This document shows, in pieces, positions 47,601 through 57,230 of a stretch of 64,000 nt of DNA. The position numbers and the translations under genes are program-made. A model generated the notes under the pieces. It was not told the DNA's origin. It searched no databases and saw only the letters and a list, made by a program, of their open reading frames with translations. The stretch's first letter is position 1. Every line of letters begins with the position of its first letter. The stretch comes from Molanna angustata (Eukaryota > Arthropoda > Insecta > Trichoptera > Molannidae). The DNA is taken from assembly GCA_963576475.1 (NCBI GenBank), contig OY754972.1, positions 26,818,424 to 26,882,423 of the forward strand, in the 5' to 3' direction.

Positions 47601-48467
47601 ATTGTATGCTGATTCAAGATCATCCTTGTATCTTGTCCAATCGGCCCTACTTACATTGTAACCTCTGAGACATTTGTCATTAGTAATACGTCCAACCTTC
47701 CGATTAACTGACAAAATTATCGGAAAATGATCGCTTGAATGAGGGTCGCTTAAAACGTGCCAGCTCGTTACCGCAGCCAGATCTGACGAACAGATTGAAA
47801 GGTCCACCGCATTTTGAGATTGAGTCGGACGGGCAAGTCGAGTAGGAGAACCATCATTAATAATGCAGAGGTCAAAACTATCTACAAACTCAAGAATAGC
47901 CCTTCCGCAAGAGTCAATTGAGTTGCATCCCCATGAAACAGCGTGACCGTTAAAATCTCCTAGGATGAAGAACGATTTTGGTATTTTAGAGACAAGATTA
48001 TTGAAGTATTGTTTGTCAAAAAGAGTTTTTGGAGAAAGATACACAGAAACAATACAGATTCCCGATATATTAGCTGCTACTAATTGAAAATCCATGTGTT
48101 GATGCAAAGGAATGCGCAAGAATGGGATATCGTTTTTAATTATCAAGGCTGCTCCTCCTCTACCATCCCGACGGTCATCACGTACGATAACAAAGCCGGG
48201 GATGTTAAAGACAGAGTTTGGAGGAAGCCACGTTTCTGAGACAGCTGCGACATCTATATCATATTCATTCAGCAGAGAAATGATTTCTGTTTTGTTCGAA
48301 ACAGCACTTCTGCTGTTCCACTGTAGAATATTTAGTGATTTTGAACTACGAGTCCTGTTTGGAACCATTGTTATAAATAAAGGAGTTGAGAATAGGAATA
48401 ATAGAAGCAGCGATGGACGGTAAATTTGAGTTAGAATTTGAGAAAAGCTGTAATACAATTTGGACAA
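44652..48467 (-). CDS. LINE ORF2: endonuclease, reverse transcriptase, RNase H
   Basis: Up to 1271 residues, uninterrupted. AP-type endonuclease at about 45-255 (ILQWNSRS, SETW, GDFNGHAVSWG near 167, SSDHFP). Reverse transcriptase at about 480-760: YRPIALS near 530, FADISSAYDN, GLPQGSVLSPILFNIYT near 658, catalytic FADD near 693. RNase H at about 985-1115 (VFTDGSKYSE, AECIAM, FSDSLSLI, WIPSHSGISGNERVDQLA), then a zinc-binding end CDCGTSVETLDHVFFEC near 1202. The open frame starts at 48467, but a second Met (residue 34, codon at 48368, MVPNRTRS) would leave only a 23-nt overlap with ORF1 and may be the true start. All key catalytic residues I checked are present. Reverse-transcribes its own RNA at a nicked target. 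Confidence 0.95.
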   Translation of the reverse strand: MSKLYYSFSQILTQIYRPSLLLLFLFSTPLFITMVPNRTRSSKSLNILQWNSRSAVSNKTEIISLLNEYDIDVAAVSETWLPPNSVFNIPGFVIVRDDRRDGRGGAALIIKNDIPFLRIPLHQHMDFQLVAANISGICIVSVYLSPKTLFDKQYFNNLVSKIPKSFFILGDFNGHAVSWGCNSIDSCGRAILEFVDSFDLCIINDGSPTRLARPTQSQNAVDLSICSSDLAAVTSWHVLSDPHSSDHFPIILSVNRKVGRITNDKCLRGYNVSRADWTRYKDDLESAYNSHGVSHLDIDTLAINIKDRIISAADKAIPKKRLPSKNKVSPPWWDSECSNVVKDRKLAMRRYKRYITLANYLEVKRTQALAKRTLQRKKRQGWRNFCSTLSPETSPSVIWQTIRRFRGSFNKSCSETRSLEWMEGFVNVLAPSYVPYRDEIQNKFHFVDSSKNWMGDKFTRNELSSAIDNCTDSAPGVDLITYSMIKHCPEPLLLQILDLYNAILIASDVPQIWKHQLVIPIQKPGKDPSLGSSYRPIALSCCMLKILELMIKARLEWYMERNSLFPSQQFGFRRSKSCLDNISILVSDVHLARSRQMSTVACFADISSAYDNVILNILGQKLIGIGIPNVLTRLIIHILVERELEIETPDGRLHRTVYKGLPQGSVLSPILFNIYTLDIHASLSDQCMVLQFADDFVLYLHHKNVTEGVKLLEESLASLSLWLSKTGLSLAPTKSQVVFFSNKHKLPELVVGYDGNQIQVKDSIKFLGMVLHRKLSWNCHIDYVVAKCEKNMNILRAVSRVWWGAHPSTMRMLYAATIRSHLDYGSFLLDPLPRYQADKLNRIQSQCLRLILGAMRSSPVVSLQVETTEMPLFLRRKYLALKFILKRIEFEEHPLITILDSLNNVFQHGAYGRHKLPPLLVGCFKYIQSEFTIYPRDNLPMFSVPFDSLILPIHAERSIGIDKSFRLQTRQRNNQIFLATIVEKWPNHVTVFTDGSKYSEVCGSAFIIPSLHIERTFQLPSVTSIFMAECIAMKEALFEIIGLKIPHSVIFSDSLSLIQKLKSNSKKTTDNFIYDLRYLLFMASKRGIDITLCWIPSHSGISGNERVDQLAEACYCGVYPQSFAPITSDYIPIIKSQIQREWTEFWQNSPTGSYYKNIVKSIPPRPWYEQERHSKHNISLISRMKMGHCLLAPHLTRIDVLSSPTCDCGTSVETLDHVFFECPLYQRSEFLTAIVEECDTLPVNIIHLLSLEESNIIFILTNFLKKNNKNI

Positions 48468-49500
48468 TCGAATGGATCAAAGAGTTTACATTTGAGTCTG
48501 GTTGTGATTTGTGTGGTATGGAATTCTCCTGTGATGTGGTAGAATTTAATGCACATCCATCCATGGGCTGACAAGCCTGTCCATTTTTATACGACAAAAG
48601 AGATTCATGTTCTTTAACGTTATTTAACATTTCAAAATGTTGTCTTGGGGGGTTCCTAGCAGGTCGCGACACTTTGATCTTATAGGACGAAGTTTTCTCG
48701 GCGAAACTGGGTCCCGCATATAGGTGCATGTTTGAGGCTTCTTTGTATGATACATTTTCTGAGGCCATAGTATGCTTTATGTTTTTTTGACGCGTCAATT
48801 CTGGACATACCAGCCTTGACGCACAATGGTCTCCTTTACAATTAACGCATTTAGTATTTGTCGAAGGACACTCCTCCCCCAGATGTTCATCACCACACTT
48901 AAAACACCTAGGTTTCGAGCGACATTGGGTTTTGGAGTGACCATACCGGCAGCATGCAAAACAGAGCATAGTTGGAAAAACGTATTGTTCGGTTCGCAGG
49001 GCGTTGTGATATAAATATACATGTGGTGACAGTTGTTGGCCTTCAAACGTTAAAACCACTGTCTGAGAAGGACGCCACACGATGCTGTCAGATGCTTTAT
49101 CTTTATAATTTAAGCGTCTCGCTTTAATTATCTTACCGAAGCCGTACGGGACCTCAGCATCCTCTATGATATCTTCTATAGAAATATCTGTTGCTGCCGA
49201 GGCAGTCTTAAATGAGAGTGCAATCTTGAATTTTGACTCTACTTTAACCCCTCCTACTGAGATGTCCGAAATACGATGGGATTGCAACAATTTACCAAAT
49301 GCCATTGGGTGAATAATCTTTGATGTTTCCTGATATTGCACGAATACTAAAAAGGGCTCCGGTGAACCCTCTTTGTACGTGTATGAGGGATTTTTAAATT
49401 CTTCTGACATGTTAGGCATTTTATTGGGATGCTCGCGTAAAGAGTCTGATGGAGCTCTTGGTCTTTTTCTAGGGTCAGGAGGCTCCAATGGAGCCTCCAT
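48346..49500 (-). CDS. LINE ORF1: gag-like CCHC zinc-knuckle protein
   Basis: 384 residues. Three cysteine-rich knuckles lie in a row at about 178-230 (CFACCRYGHSKTQC, CFKCGDEHLGEEC, CVNCKGDHCASRLVC). The N-terminus has a charged start (PRKRPRAPSDS) and an RRM-like fold is possible at about 45-175 but was not verified. Such proteins coat the element RNA. The ORF is intact, in a different frame from ORF2, and overlaps its 5' end. Confidence 0.92.
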   Translation of the reverse strand: MEAPLEPPDPRKRPRAPSDSLREHPNKMPNMSEEFKNPSYTYKEGSPEPFLVFVQYQETSKIIHPMAFGKLLQSHRISDISVGGVKVESKFKIALSFKTASAATDISIEDIIEDAEVPYGFGKIIKARRLNYKDKASDSIVWRPSQTVVLTFEGQQLSPHVYLYHNALRTEQYVFPTMLCFACCRYGHSKTQCRSKPRCFKCGDEHLGEECPSTNTKCVNCKGDHCASRLVCPELTRQKNIKHTMASENVSYKEASNMHLYAGPSFAEKTSSYKIKVSRPARNPPRQHFEMLNNVKEHESLLSYKNGQACQPMDGCALNSTTSQENSIPHKSQPDSNVNSLIHSIVQIVLQLFSNSNSNLPSIAASIIPILNSFIYNNGSKQDS

Positions 49501-49744
49501 GTTAGAAAAGGACGTTGTTCTTATGGGGAAAAGTAGTTACAGATCTTAAAATATATATATAAATAATAAGAAAATTAAAAATAATAGAAAAAATAAATCG
49601 AAAAACTTATCGAGTGCTCCTCTTGAGTATATACACTGAATTTAAAATAAACACAAAATAGTATTGTTGAACAATTTGCCAATATAACAAAAAACACGAC
49701 CGTGCACAGATAGCGACTACGGGCGAATCCGAGATGTCGTAGTT

Positions 49745-51190
49745 AGCAAATTTTGTATGAATCGAATGTGAGTCATTTTTCAGGGGGGATTTTTGACGTT
49801 CTGGTTCCAGACCACATCGTTTTTCTATAGAAAATAACGACTAATGTTAATTGTTTTCGGATTTATTTGTCTAAAAAACATGTTGCCAACCAAAACGTCA
49901 AACTCGCGATATTCCATGACTCACTTTTTGCACAAAGTACTACATCTAGGTATATTACAATAAAAATCTATGAAGAAACCCAACATCTATTATTTTTTGT
50001 TTCTACTAAATGACTTGAAACTAGGAAAAGTTCTCATTGATGAGCCCTCTCTCCGACCACGAGGAAACATCAAGCCAAGGTGTGGGGAAGAAAAGGAGAC
50101 AAATGATGGTGACACTGTGAAATTTCTTTTAGTACGGCGCATTTATTCAAAATTTCGCGCTGGGTTGGTATTTGGTTTTAAATATTAATTTATTACTTTA
50201 CAGAAGGGTGCTCCGGTCTAGACAGGCACTAGGTAGTAACCTGTCGCCTGTTCCCCAAATCCAACGCGAAATGATGTCGCGTGTGTATTCGACACTGCTG
50301 TGCGTAGCTCGGTAATTAGTTGCAAGCTAATTAAAGAGCATTACACAACAGAGCGAGGTACCCACGCCACACCATAAAACATTTATATATTAATCAGAAG
50401 AATATGAATTAATTAATATTATGGACAGGTATTAAAATAGTTTGAATTGGACTTACGTATTTATTTGATAGTGTGACTCTAATTATAAATCAAGGTAGAT
50501 ACTTCAATAATGGACTATTAAATATTTTAAATAATATAGATCGCTGAATGCGCGTAATCGAAATGTGAGTCGGGCAGAGTGACTGCCTACCGCTGGCCTT
50601 GGTTAAACTGAACTCTTGAGACGTGATGTGCGTCGCCTTAAATAGCCGGCTGACGTCCCCCTACTCCTTGAAGTGGGTGGTCAACTCGGCTGGTTGCACC
50701 TGCTACAAAAATATCAACATTGTTCGTCCATGGCAATTAAATAAAAAAAACACAACAACAACAGAGTACAAATAACAAAACAAAACGAAGAATAACAGTC
50801 CAACTCTTAAACACAACCGAGCACGAAGAGACGCCGACCAGAAGGTGCAGCCCCAGGGTACAGCGGCATCCTTTCTCCAAGCATGCCACTGTCTTCCACG
50901 TGGTGGCTGAAAGTCCGGCGGGGCCCAGCCTCTGCGTCAGGCTGGCAGGTCCTTGTCGTACTCCAGGTCCTTGGCGTATGCGCCTTCACACGGAAACGCT
51001 ATGAAGGCGCATCTCGACAGAGGTGGCAGGCCAGCTTAGAGCCTCACCGGAGGCGAACCGACGCCCCAGACGACACGGAAAGCCCCTCGTGGTCCAATCT
51101 GCGAGCCGCCGCGTTCCCTGCTGCGGTGGCCCAACACTGCGCCCTGCCTCCACGCCTCTGCCCTGTTGATGCCCTCATCTTTGCTCCGTA
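49745..51190. other. GC-richer, probably repeat-derived region; no gene recognised
   Basis: From about 50540 the base composition rises sharply, with several short overlapping frames in both directions and no domain I know. TGTCGCGTGTGTATTCGACA and ATTAGTTGCAAGCTAATTAA (50275-50335) contain short inverted repeats. It could be the remains of an LTR or other large element. Confidence 0.35.
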
Positions 51191-51482
51191 GCACCGGCAG
51201 CGTCCATGCGCGTGACGTGTCCTGTCAAGCAGATATCCTGCGCCGTCGAAAATATGGCCGCCATCGGGAGCACGTGTCGACCGATGACGGCGTCACACCA
51301 AACCGTCCGTCGCCCACCAGAGTTGAACGCCAAAGAGCACCGGCAGCGTCCATGCGCGTGACGTGTCCTGTCAAGCAGACCTCCTGCGCCGTCGAAAATA
51401 TGGCCGCCATCGGGAGCACGTGTCGACCGATGACGGTGTCACACCAAACCGTCCGTCGCCCACCAGAGTTGAACGCCAAAGA
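51191..51482. repeat. 146-bp direct tandem duplication in GC-rich DNA
   Basis: GCACCGGCAGCGTCCATGCG starts at 51191 and again at 51337; two copies run to CAAAGAG near 51482 with very few changes (GATATCC/GACCTCC, GACGGCGTC/GACGGTGTC). Each copy contains AAAATATGGCCGCCATCGGG. The overlapping short frames are by-products of the duplication. Confidence 0.92.
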
Positions 51483-51705
51483 GAGGAGCGCGTCACTGAC
51501 GCGTTGGCTATAAGCTTCCTTGTCGTTCTCTCACGCCGTCAGAGGCGCTAGTAGTCTTCCGCCAAATGCCGCGGAAAAAATTAAAAATTATTGTTTTTCG
51601 ACAACACTGTTTTTCGGCAATAACACCATAATAATTTTTATATATCTTCTTCGGGTCCTTAATGTATATAAACAATGCTTATGTTCCATTAATAAGTAAT
51701 TTTTA

Positions 51706-51909
51706 ATAAGTTATATCTATAATAAAAAGTAAAGACTTTTTGATTCTACATTAATTTAATTGAGCGCGATAGGCCTATTTCGCCTTGTTAGGGCATTAAC
51801 TAGCTTATAAGCTAGTTAATGCCCTAACAAGGCGAAATAGGCCTATCGCGCTCAATTAAATTAATGTAGAATCAAAAAGTCTTTACTTTTTGTTATAGAT
51901 ATAACTTAT
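51706..51909. repeat. 204-bp near-perfect palindrome
   Basis: Two arms of about 102 bp meet at TTATAA (51805-51810). I see one substitution (CTATAATAAAAAG against CTATAACAAAAAG). The inner arm includes GGCCTATTTCGCCTTGTTAG and ATTGAGCGCGAT. There is no spacer. Confidence 0.93.
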
Positions 51910-52429
51910 AATGGAATTCTACCAAATAAAAACTTCTATATTCATTATAGCTTCCTAGAACATTCTACTTCCCAGTTTTGTTGGCCATCGAGATAGCGCC
52001 TTCCGCGCGAAAAAAGAAATGGAGGGTTCCTATTGGCGGATGGTAGAACTCACCCTAACGCGCGGTGGGGTAGCTCCTCCCTCGTCGCCTCTTGTACTTG
52101 GCTTTAATCAGTAGCATAGAAAATAAATTTATTTATCAGTAGCTTGCAGACGCTTGGCCCATAGTCTTGGTCCTAACAGACGAATTCTGACTGACGCGTA
52201 CGAACAGGACCTTATATTTTTTAAACGCTTCTATTTAAAAAAAACATTATTGGCTGTCATGTGTCTGAAAAGACAAATACATTAAAATACAGGCATGGCA
52301 AAAATAATATGTAGCTGGAAAAATCTTACCAAACTGCTCTCCAACCAGGACTACTGATGAACACTTACACTATCACTTAACTTCTTTTTTTATAAATTAA
52401 TCTAACTTAAAATCACCCCCGTTGTTAAT
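51910..52429. other. Intergenic, no gene seen
   Basis: No frame or repeat recognised. Confidence 0.3.
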
Positions 52430-52468
52430 AATTTCTTTCTGATACAATAATTGTATCAGAAAGAAATT
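52430..52468. repeat. 39-bp perfect palindrome next to a family H start
   Basis: AATTTCTTTCTGATACAAT, one A, then the exact inverse. It ends one base before the TC start of family H copy 6 at 52470. Confidence 0.9.
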
Positions 52469-52469
52469 T

Positions 52470-54590
52470 TCCAACTGTCGATTTGTTCTGGAGAACTTTG
52501 TTCTCTTAACATATCGACAGTGTTTCAAGCCAGGATACGCGAGAATTGTATGGAGAGGTCTACTTTTTTCACGGCTTTTCCAACTTTGAAGTAAAAAAAC
52601 ACCAACTTAGAGGCTTCGCAATTTGGAGTAGAACATTTCGTGTGTCTGTGTGTGTGTGTGTGTCTGTGTGAGGGTGTGTCTGTGAGGGTGTGTGTGTCTG
52701 TTTATGTGTGTGTGTCCCCCCCCTTATAGCTTTTGATCCGCTCAATTAACAGAGCCCAAAATTTCAGAATAAATAAACAGTTATAGGTCTACAAAACTTT
52801 TATACTCAGAATTTCTGTTTCAGTCAGGGGTCAACTTTTGAAATTTTGGTTTATTTTTCCATATATCTCAGAAACCATAAAAGCTAGAACGCTGAAAATT
52901 GGTATAAACATAGACAAATACAAAATCTCAAATTGGTTTTTTTCAAAAAAATTCCAGGGTTTCTTAAACATTTTTTCTTCTTCTTCTGCTTGTTCTAGTA
53001 ATGGGTACTGTTTGTTCTCGGATTCACTCCTGGGACGCGGATGTCCAGCTGTCCTTCTGACACCGGCCGGTCAGTCGTCACGAGTGACGTGAGCGAGAGA
53101 AATCCGACGCCCCTATATGACGTGCGAGTATTTTCGGGTACCTACCCAAAATACCGCGGGAACCACCATTAATTTTTGGGGAAATATTTTTTTTATTACT
53201 TGGGATATTTTTATTTATAAAATGGTAAGATTTTGTCTTGTCAGCTGGGAGAGAGAAAAAAGGCGCGCTGAGTTTTTGCCGTGTGTAGGGAAAATTTTAA
53301 TTTTAAAAAAGAGGAACGATTCCCTCGGTCAGGTTGTGCCACCTAGGTGTTTCCATCGGCTCTAAGCCAACTATAAGTTTAAATCTTCTTTGCATACGTT
53401 GGGCTGAACACGGACCTTCCCAGTGGCCGAGGACGTCCACCGACCCGTAGGTCAACGCAGACTACGCCTGGTGGGCTGTCGATCCACCATCATCGACAGG
53501 GGTCCAAGCTGGGAGACCACGTCCTCACGGTGAGTGGCCTTTAATATTCTCTTACCTTGGTCCAGTAGTATTAACAGTTTATCCGAGGGGAGTGACACCT
53601 TGAGACGACGCTTTACGTCGTCCCTAGCTCCACCTTAACTGCACACGTCTGCGCTGAGTGCTGTTCGGAGCTGGTCAGCGACCCTGCCCTCTGAGTCTCC
53701 GAACAGCGTGAGGCGAAGGAGTGTCACTTCCATCTCTTTGGCGGTCGTCCAGGGGGTCTGCTGGTTGACGGTATCTCGTCTGCCGCTATTTTCACCACTC
53801 TCACTGAATCCGCTCTTTCGACGTGATCTCTCCAGTAACGTCTTCTGTTTCTACCCCATCGCACGACATCCTCGGCATCGCAGATCCTCCGAATTTCGGA
53901 GTTTCATACTCTGTCTCGGATGGTTAAACCTGCGATGGGCGGAGAGTTTTCATCTCGGTGGTTCGCAAGAGACTCTTTGTTCTCGTGGTGTCGGCTCTGG
54001 TTTCGATGCCGTATGTCATTATTGGCCTTACGCAGGTCTTATATATCCTCATTTTGCTTTCTTTCAACATGTGTTGGTTTCTCCATACAATAGTTCGCAA
54101 GCACCCCGCTACAACGCTTTTTATTAAGAAAAATATTTTTTTATGATAAATTTATGAGTTTAACTGCCTATATTTCCAATCTTTTTAAAAATATCGGGAA
54201 AAGCCGAAACACCCCAACTAGATGATTTAATTTTCTATAAAAAAAACAAACATTGTTTTTGTACATCTCAATTTTTTTTGACAATTTTTATAAAAATTGA
54301 ATTTAGTGACGACATTGCTTCATAGAATTTGTATGGCAGTCGCCTATACACAATATGTAAGAGGACTTAATAGTTTGATAGTTACTTAATCTCCAAACAT
54401 ACATACAGAACCATCATGCTGTTTTCATATTCCGGGTAGGAAAACAGGACTGACCTCCATAATGTCCTATTTTGACATGTGTTAAAATTTTCAATAATTT
54501 GGATTTATGGGTTTATAGCTCGATTCTTATTCTTCAACTATACATACTATCGCTATCGACAGTTGGATCTCATGTGTTACATGCAACTAG
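52470..54590 (+). mobile_element. Family H repeat, copy 6, split by a LINE
   Basis: Starts TCCAACTGTCGATTTGTTCT with the hairpin GAGAACTTTGTTCTC and ends CATGTGTTACATGCAACTAG at 54590. The internal sequence stops at about 52973 (TTTCTTAAACATTTTTT) and resumes at about 54117 (TTTTTATTAAGAAAAATATT), which is continuous in copy 5. Without the insert the copy is about 0.98 kb. Confidence 0.8.
52974..54116 (-). mobile_element. LINE 3' half inserted in family H copy 6
   Basis: Minus strand at about 54050-53695 reads TYGIETRADTTRTKSLLRTT, EIRRICDAEDVVRWGRNRRR, YWRDHVE and SRPPGRPPKRW, the C-terminal part of a LINE reverse-transcriptase ORF, with one or two stops. A 3' untranslated part of about 700 bp follows and ends in a (GAA)n tail at 52974-52985. 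TTTTT at both borders would be the target duplication. Confidence 0.7.
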
Positions 54591-55496
54591 TATTATTAAT
54601 ACTTATATTGACCACCGATGATTATATGGATCTGAAACACACTCAATCACTACTTTATAAAATTAAAATGCTAAGGCCGCTCGACACCCTAGCCAATCAT
54701 TTTTTTATGATACAACCTCGTTTGCGGACAATACACAGAATTCGGTTCGATTAGCGTTACGTATCCATAACTGAACTCTCGAACGCGACTCACTGACAAC
54801 TGACAGACAACTCAGCAGGGAAAAATAAAGATAGTGTTTATATATATGAACAAGGTCGGGGGGGACACTATAGCCGTCCCTATTATTAATAAAAGACATA
54901 CAATTAGGCCAAAGTAAAATAATGGGTACTGTTTTCTTTGCTATCTTATCGCATGGCAATATAACGATCACAATACTTATGGAAATACGCTTTATTAAAA
55001 TAATTGTGGTCCATGTCGCTTCACCTCACAAGGGGCAAAGCAATTTCTTCTGATACGCTTTTAAAGTGTTCCGCATTTAATATCCAATTCTATGACCACC
55101 ACGAGCGGCGAATGCTGAGAGATCGCGTGTATGGCATTGCCTCGTGGCCCGCGCATGCCAGCTTCGTAAGACTCCTCCTTTGCCGTTACCTCTATCGACT
55201 ATAGTCAGCGATGTTGCTATTCGTTATAATTCGTTATTTTACGTAGTTAAGCTCAGTCCATTATATTATGAGTCAACAAAATTCCATAGATATTTTTTAT
55301 CAAGTTTCAATTTTTTTTTCATCGTTCATCTTCCGATTTTAATATTTCTATGTTCTATGCTCAATGCTGTTTTTGTAGCGTGCGTTATTCATTATGAAAC
55401 GTTTGTTTTGAGGTTATACTTTGGCGGCGAAGTTGAATTTTAGTATCTACAAAAGTTTATTCCTCAGTGAAGCGAAATAATCGCTGAGAGGTTAAA
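54591..55496. other. Region before SNU13, including its promoter
   Basis: No other gene recognised. The untranslated leader of SNU13 probably lies in about 55400-55496. No TATA box was seen near the gene, as expected for a housekeeping gene. Confidence 0.35.
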
Positions 55497-55970
55497 ATGG
55501 TATGTATTTTCAATTTTAGAAACAAATAATTCTCGGTATTGTATAATCTTTAATATTGATCATGTAATAACACGTGGGGTCTATTACAGGCTGACGAAGT
55601 AAATGCTAAAGCTTATCCACTGGCGGATGCAACGCTGACAGCCAAAATTTTGAACTTGGTTCAACAGGCTATGAACTACAAGCAATTAAGGAAAGGTGCC
55701 AATGAAGCTACAAAGACTCTTAACAGGGGTCTTTCAGAATTTATCGTGATGTCCGCGGACGCTGAACCGCTTGAGATTTTACTGCATTTACCCCTTCTGT
55801 GTGAAGACAAGAACGTTCCTTACGTGTTTGTTCGATCAAAACAAGCTCTTGGTAGAGCATGCGGTGTATCGAGACCCATCATAGCGTGCTCTGTAACAGT
55901 GAACGAAGGATCTCAATTGAAACCTCAAATACTAAATATTCAACAAGAAATTGAAAAGTTGTTGGTTTAA
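55497..55970 (+). CDS. SNU13: SNU13/NHP2L1 (15.5K), U4 snRNP and C/D snoRNP protein
   Basis: 127-residue L7Ae/L30e-family protein that binds kink-turn RNA: the 5' stem-loop of U4 snRNA in the tri-snRNP, and box C/D snoRNAs in the nucleolus. Exons: 55497-55499 (the ATG only) and 55590-55970, with a 90-bp intron (GTATGT..TTACAG). The protein starts [15 protein letters not shown] and matches the human protein as I know it almost throughout: [14 protein letters not shown] (RNA-binding segment, about 35-48), [37 protein letters not shown], and the end IEKLLV. Length equals the family norm. Since the start codon stands alone in exon 1, single-exon ORF callers begin too late, at 55650. Complete and probably functional. 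Confidence 0.97.
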
Positions 55971-56021
55971 ATAATAAGTGATAATTTTTAAATATGCGTG
56001 GCATTCCTTGCATTATATTTT

Positions 56022-56027
56022 AATAAA
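56022..56027 (+). terminator. Poly(A) signal, SNU13
   Basis: AATAAA 51 bp after the stop codon. Confidence 0.65.
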
Positions 56028-56639
56028 TTTAAGTTTTGACATACAAGCTTTGATTTGTTTAATTCCATCTGCCCATCTTGTATAAGTTCTTTAGAAAATG
56101 AAGAGAAAATGTTTGTTTTTATATCACAAAAGTATATTTATTTTATTGCAATGAAAAACCAACAGTACATACAAAAGAAAACAACAATTAAAACATACAC
56201 CAGTTTTAGGTTTTTATGTGTTAACAAAATATTAACAAGGTATTGGTCAAAACATAACAAACAAAAAGGATAAAAATAAAAGTATTAAAAACTAGGAGAA
56301 AGAAACATCTGTAATTGAAGGGGCGGGTGGGAGAGGGGCAATTAGGAAACAGGAGCTGCTTGAACCTTATTTCATCCATAGAGTTCCACCCTGGCCTTCA
56401 TCACTCAACAGCACTACGTCAGATTTCTGATAAGGAACGTATGTGCAATTGTTTTTTAAGGAGACAAGGTTGGTATTAAAAAGGTCTATTTCACTGAATT
56501 TAGTGTTGTAGGATTGGCATGATCTGGCTATGAAATTGTTTTTTGCAAAGTTAGTGATACTTATTGGGACATGAAATGTAGAGTTGCTGTAGCTTGTAAG
56601 TATGGTAGAGAACGGACTAAGGAAACAGAACAGCGTGCC

Positions 56640-57230
56640 AAATAAAAGTAGAGAAGGAATGGCTTGAGCAAGTCGACGGATTGATAAAGAGATCCAAAGA
56701 AGATTTACAGCAAAAAACAGTGAATGGAGCACTTAGACCAGTTATGAATGATCGCAACATATCAAAGGATGCTAAAATTACCATTTACAGCAGTATCTTA
56801 GTGCCAACCTTGACATATGCAAGTGAAACCTGGACATGGCAGAAGTCACATGAAAGCAAAATAAATGCAGTTGAAAAGACAGCTAAGAAGGATTTGTAAT
56901 GGAACGATGCATTACAGGGTCAGAAATGAGGATATAAGGAAAGAATGTTAGATGAAGAAAGATGTCATTAATAGAATGAAAGTGAAATTGTTGAGATGGT
57001 TTGGCCACATGGGGAGAATGAATGAGGAACACCTGACGAGAGGTCGGGGCTGCCCAAGGAAGGGATGGCACGTCCATGTGAATGGTATTTTGAAAGCCAG
57101 AAATGTTTGAAGAGTGAACAACAAACATGTATAAGACGATGTATGAATGTTGATAAGGCGATGAATGTGTGTCAAGATAGAAATATGTAGCATTTAGATC
57201 TCTCTGCCTACCTCGTGAGGGGCATGGCAT
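56640..57230 (+). mobile_element. LINE 3' end (RTE-like), decayed
   Basis: Plus frame NGALRPVMNDRNISKDAKIT and PTLTYASETWTWQKSHESKI, then in other frames GLATWGE..EEHLTRGRGCP-type and CMNVDKAMNVCQDRNM strings: the C-terminal end of an RTE-like reverse transcriptase with frameshifts. Confidence 0.75.

Larger units (their letters stand above)
44223..49744 (-). mobile_element. Complete I-type non-LTR retrotransposon with 13-bp target duplication
   Basis: AGATGTCGTAGTT occurs at 44223-44235 and 49732-49744, exactly flanking a 5.5-kb minus-strand element (44236-49731). Order: 5' untranslated part (49501-49731), ORF1 (49500-48346), ORF2 (ending at 44652), 3' untranslated part of about 415 bp, and a short TAGAATAGAATAG tail. 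Both ORFs are open. AP-endonuclease, RT and RNase H in ORF2 and CCHC knuckles in ORF1 fit the I superfamily; the exact clade was not tested. Perfect duplications and two intact ORFs point to recent, possibly ongoing, activity. Confidence 0.93.

Noticed and set aside
48112..48423. 103-codon plus ORF
   Set aside because: Shadow of the LINE ORF2 endonuclease region on the opposite strand.
50807..51551. Several overlapping ORFs of 60-115 codons in GC-rich DNA
   Set aside because: GC-rich sequence lacks stop codons by chance; frames overlap on both strands, partly come from the 146-bp duplication, and show no domain.
53708..54146. 139-codon plus ORF rich in Ser/Leu/Arg
   Set aside because: The minus strand in the same interval encodes a recognisable LINE C-terminus, so the plus ORF is its shadow.
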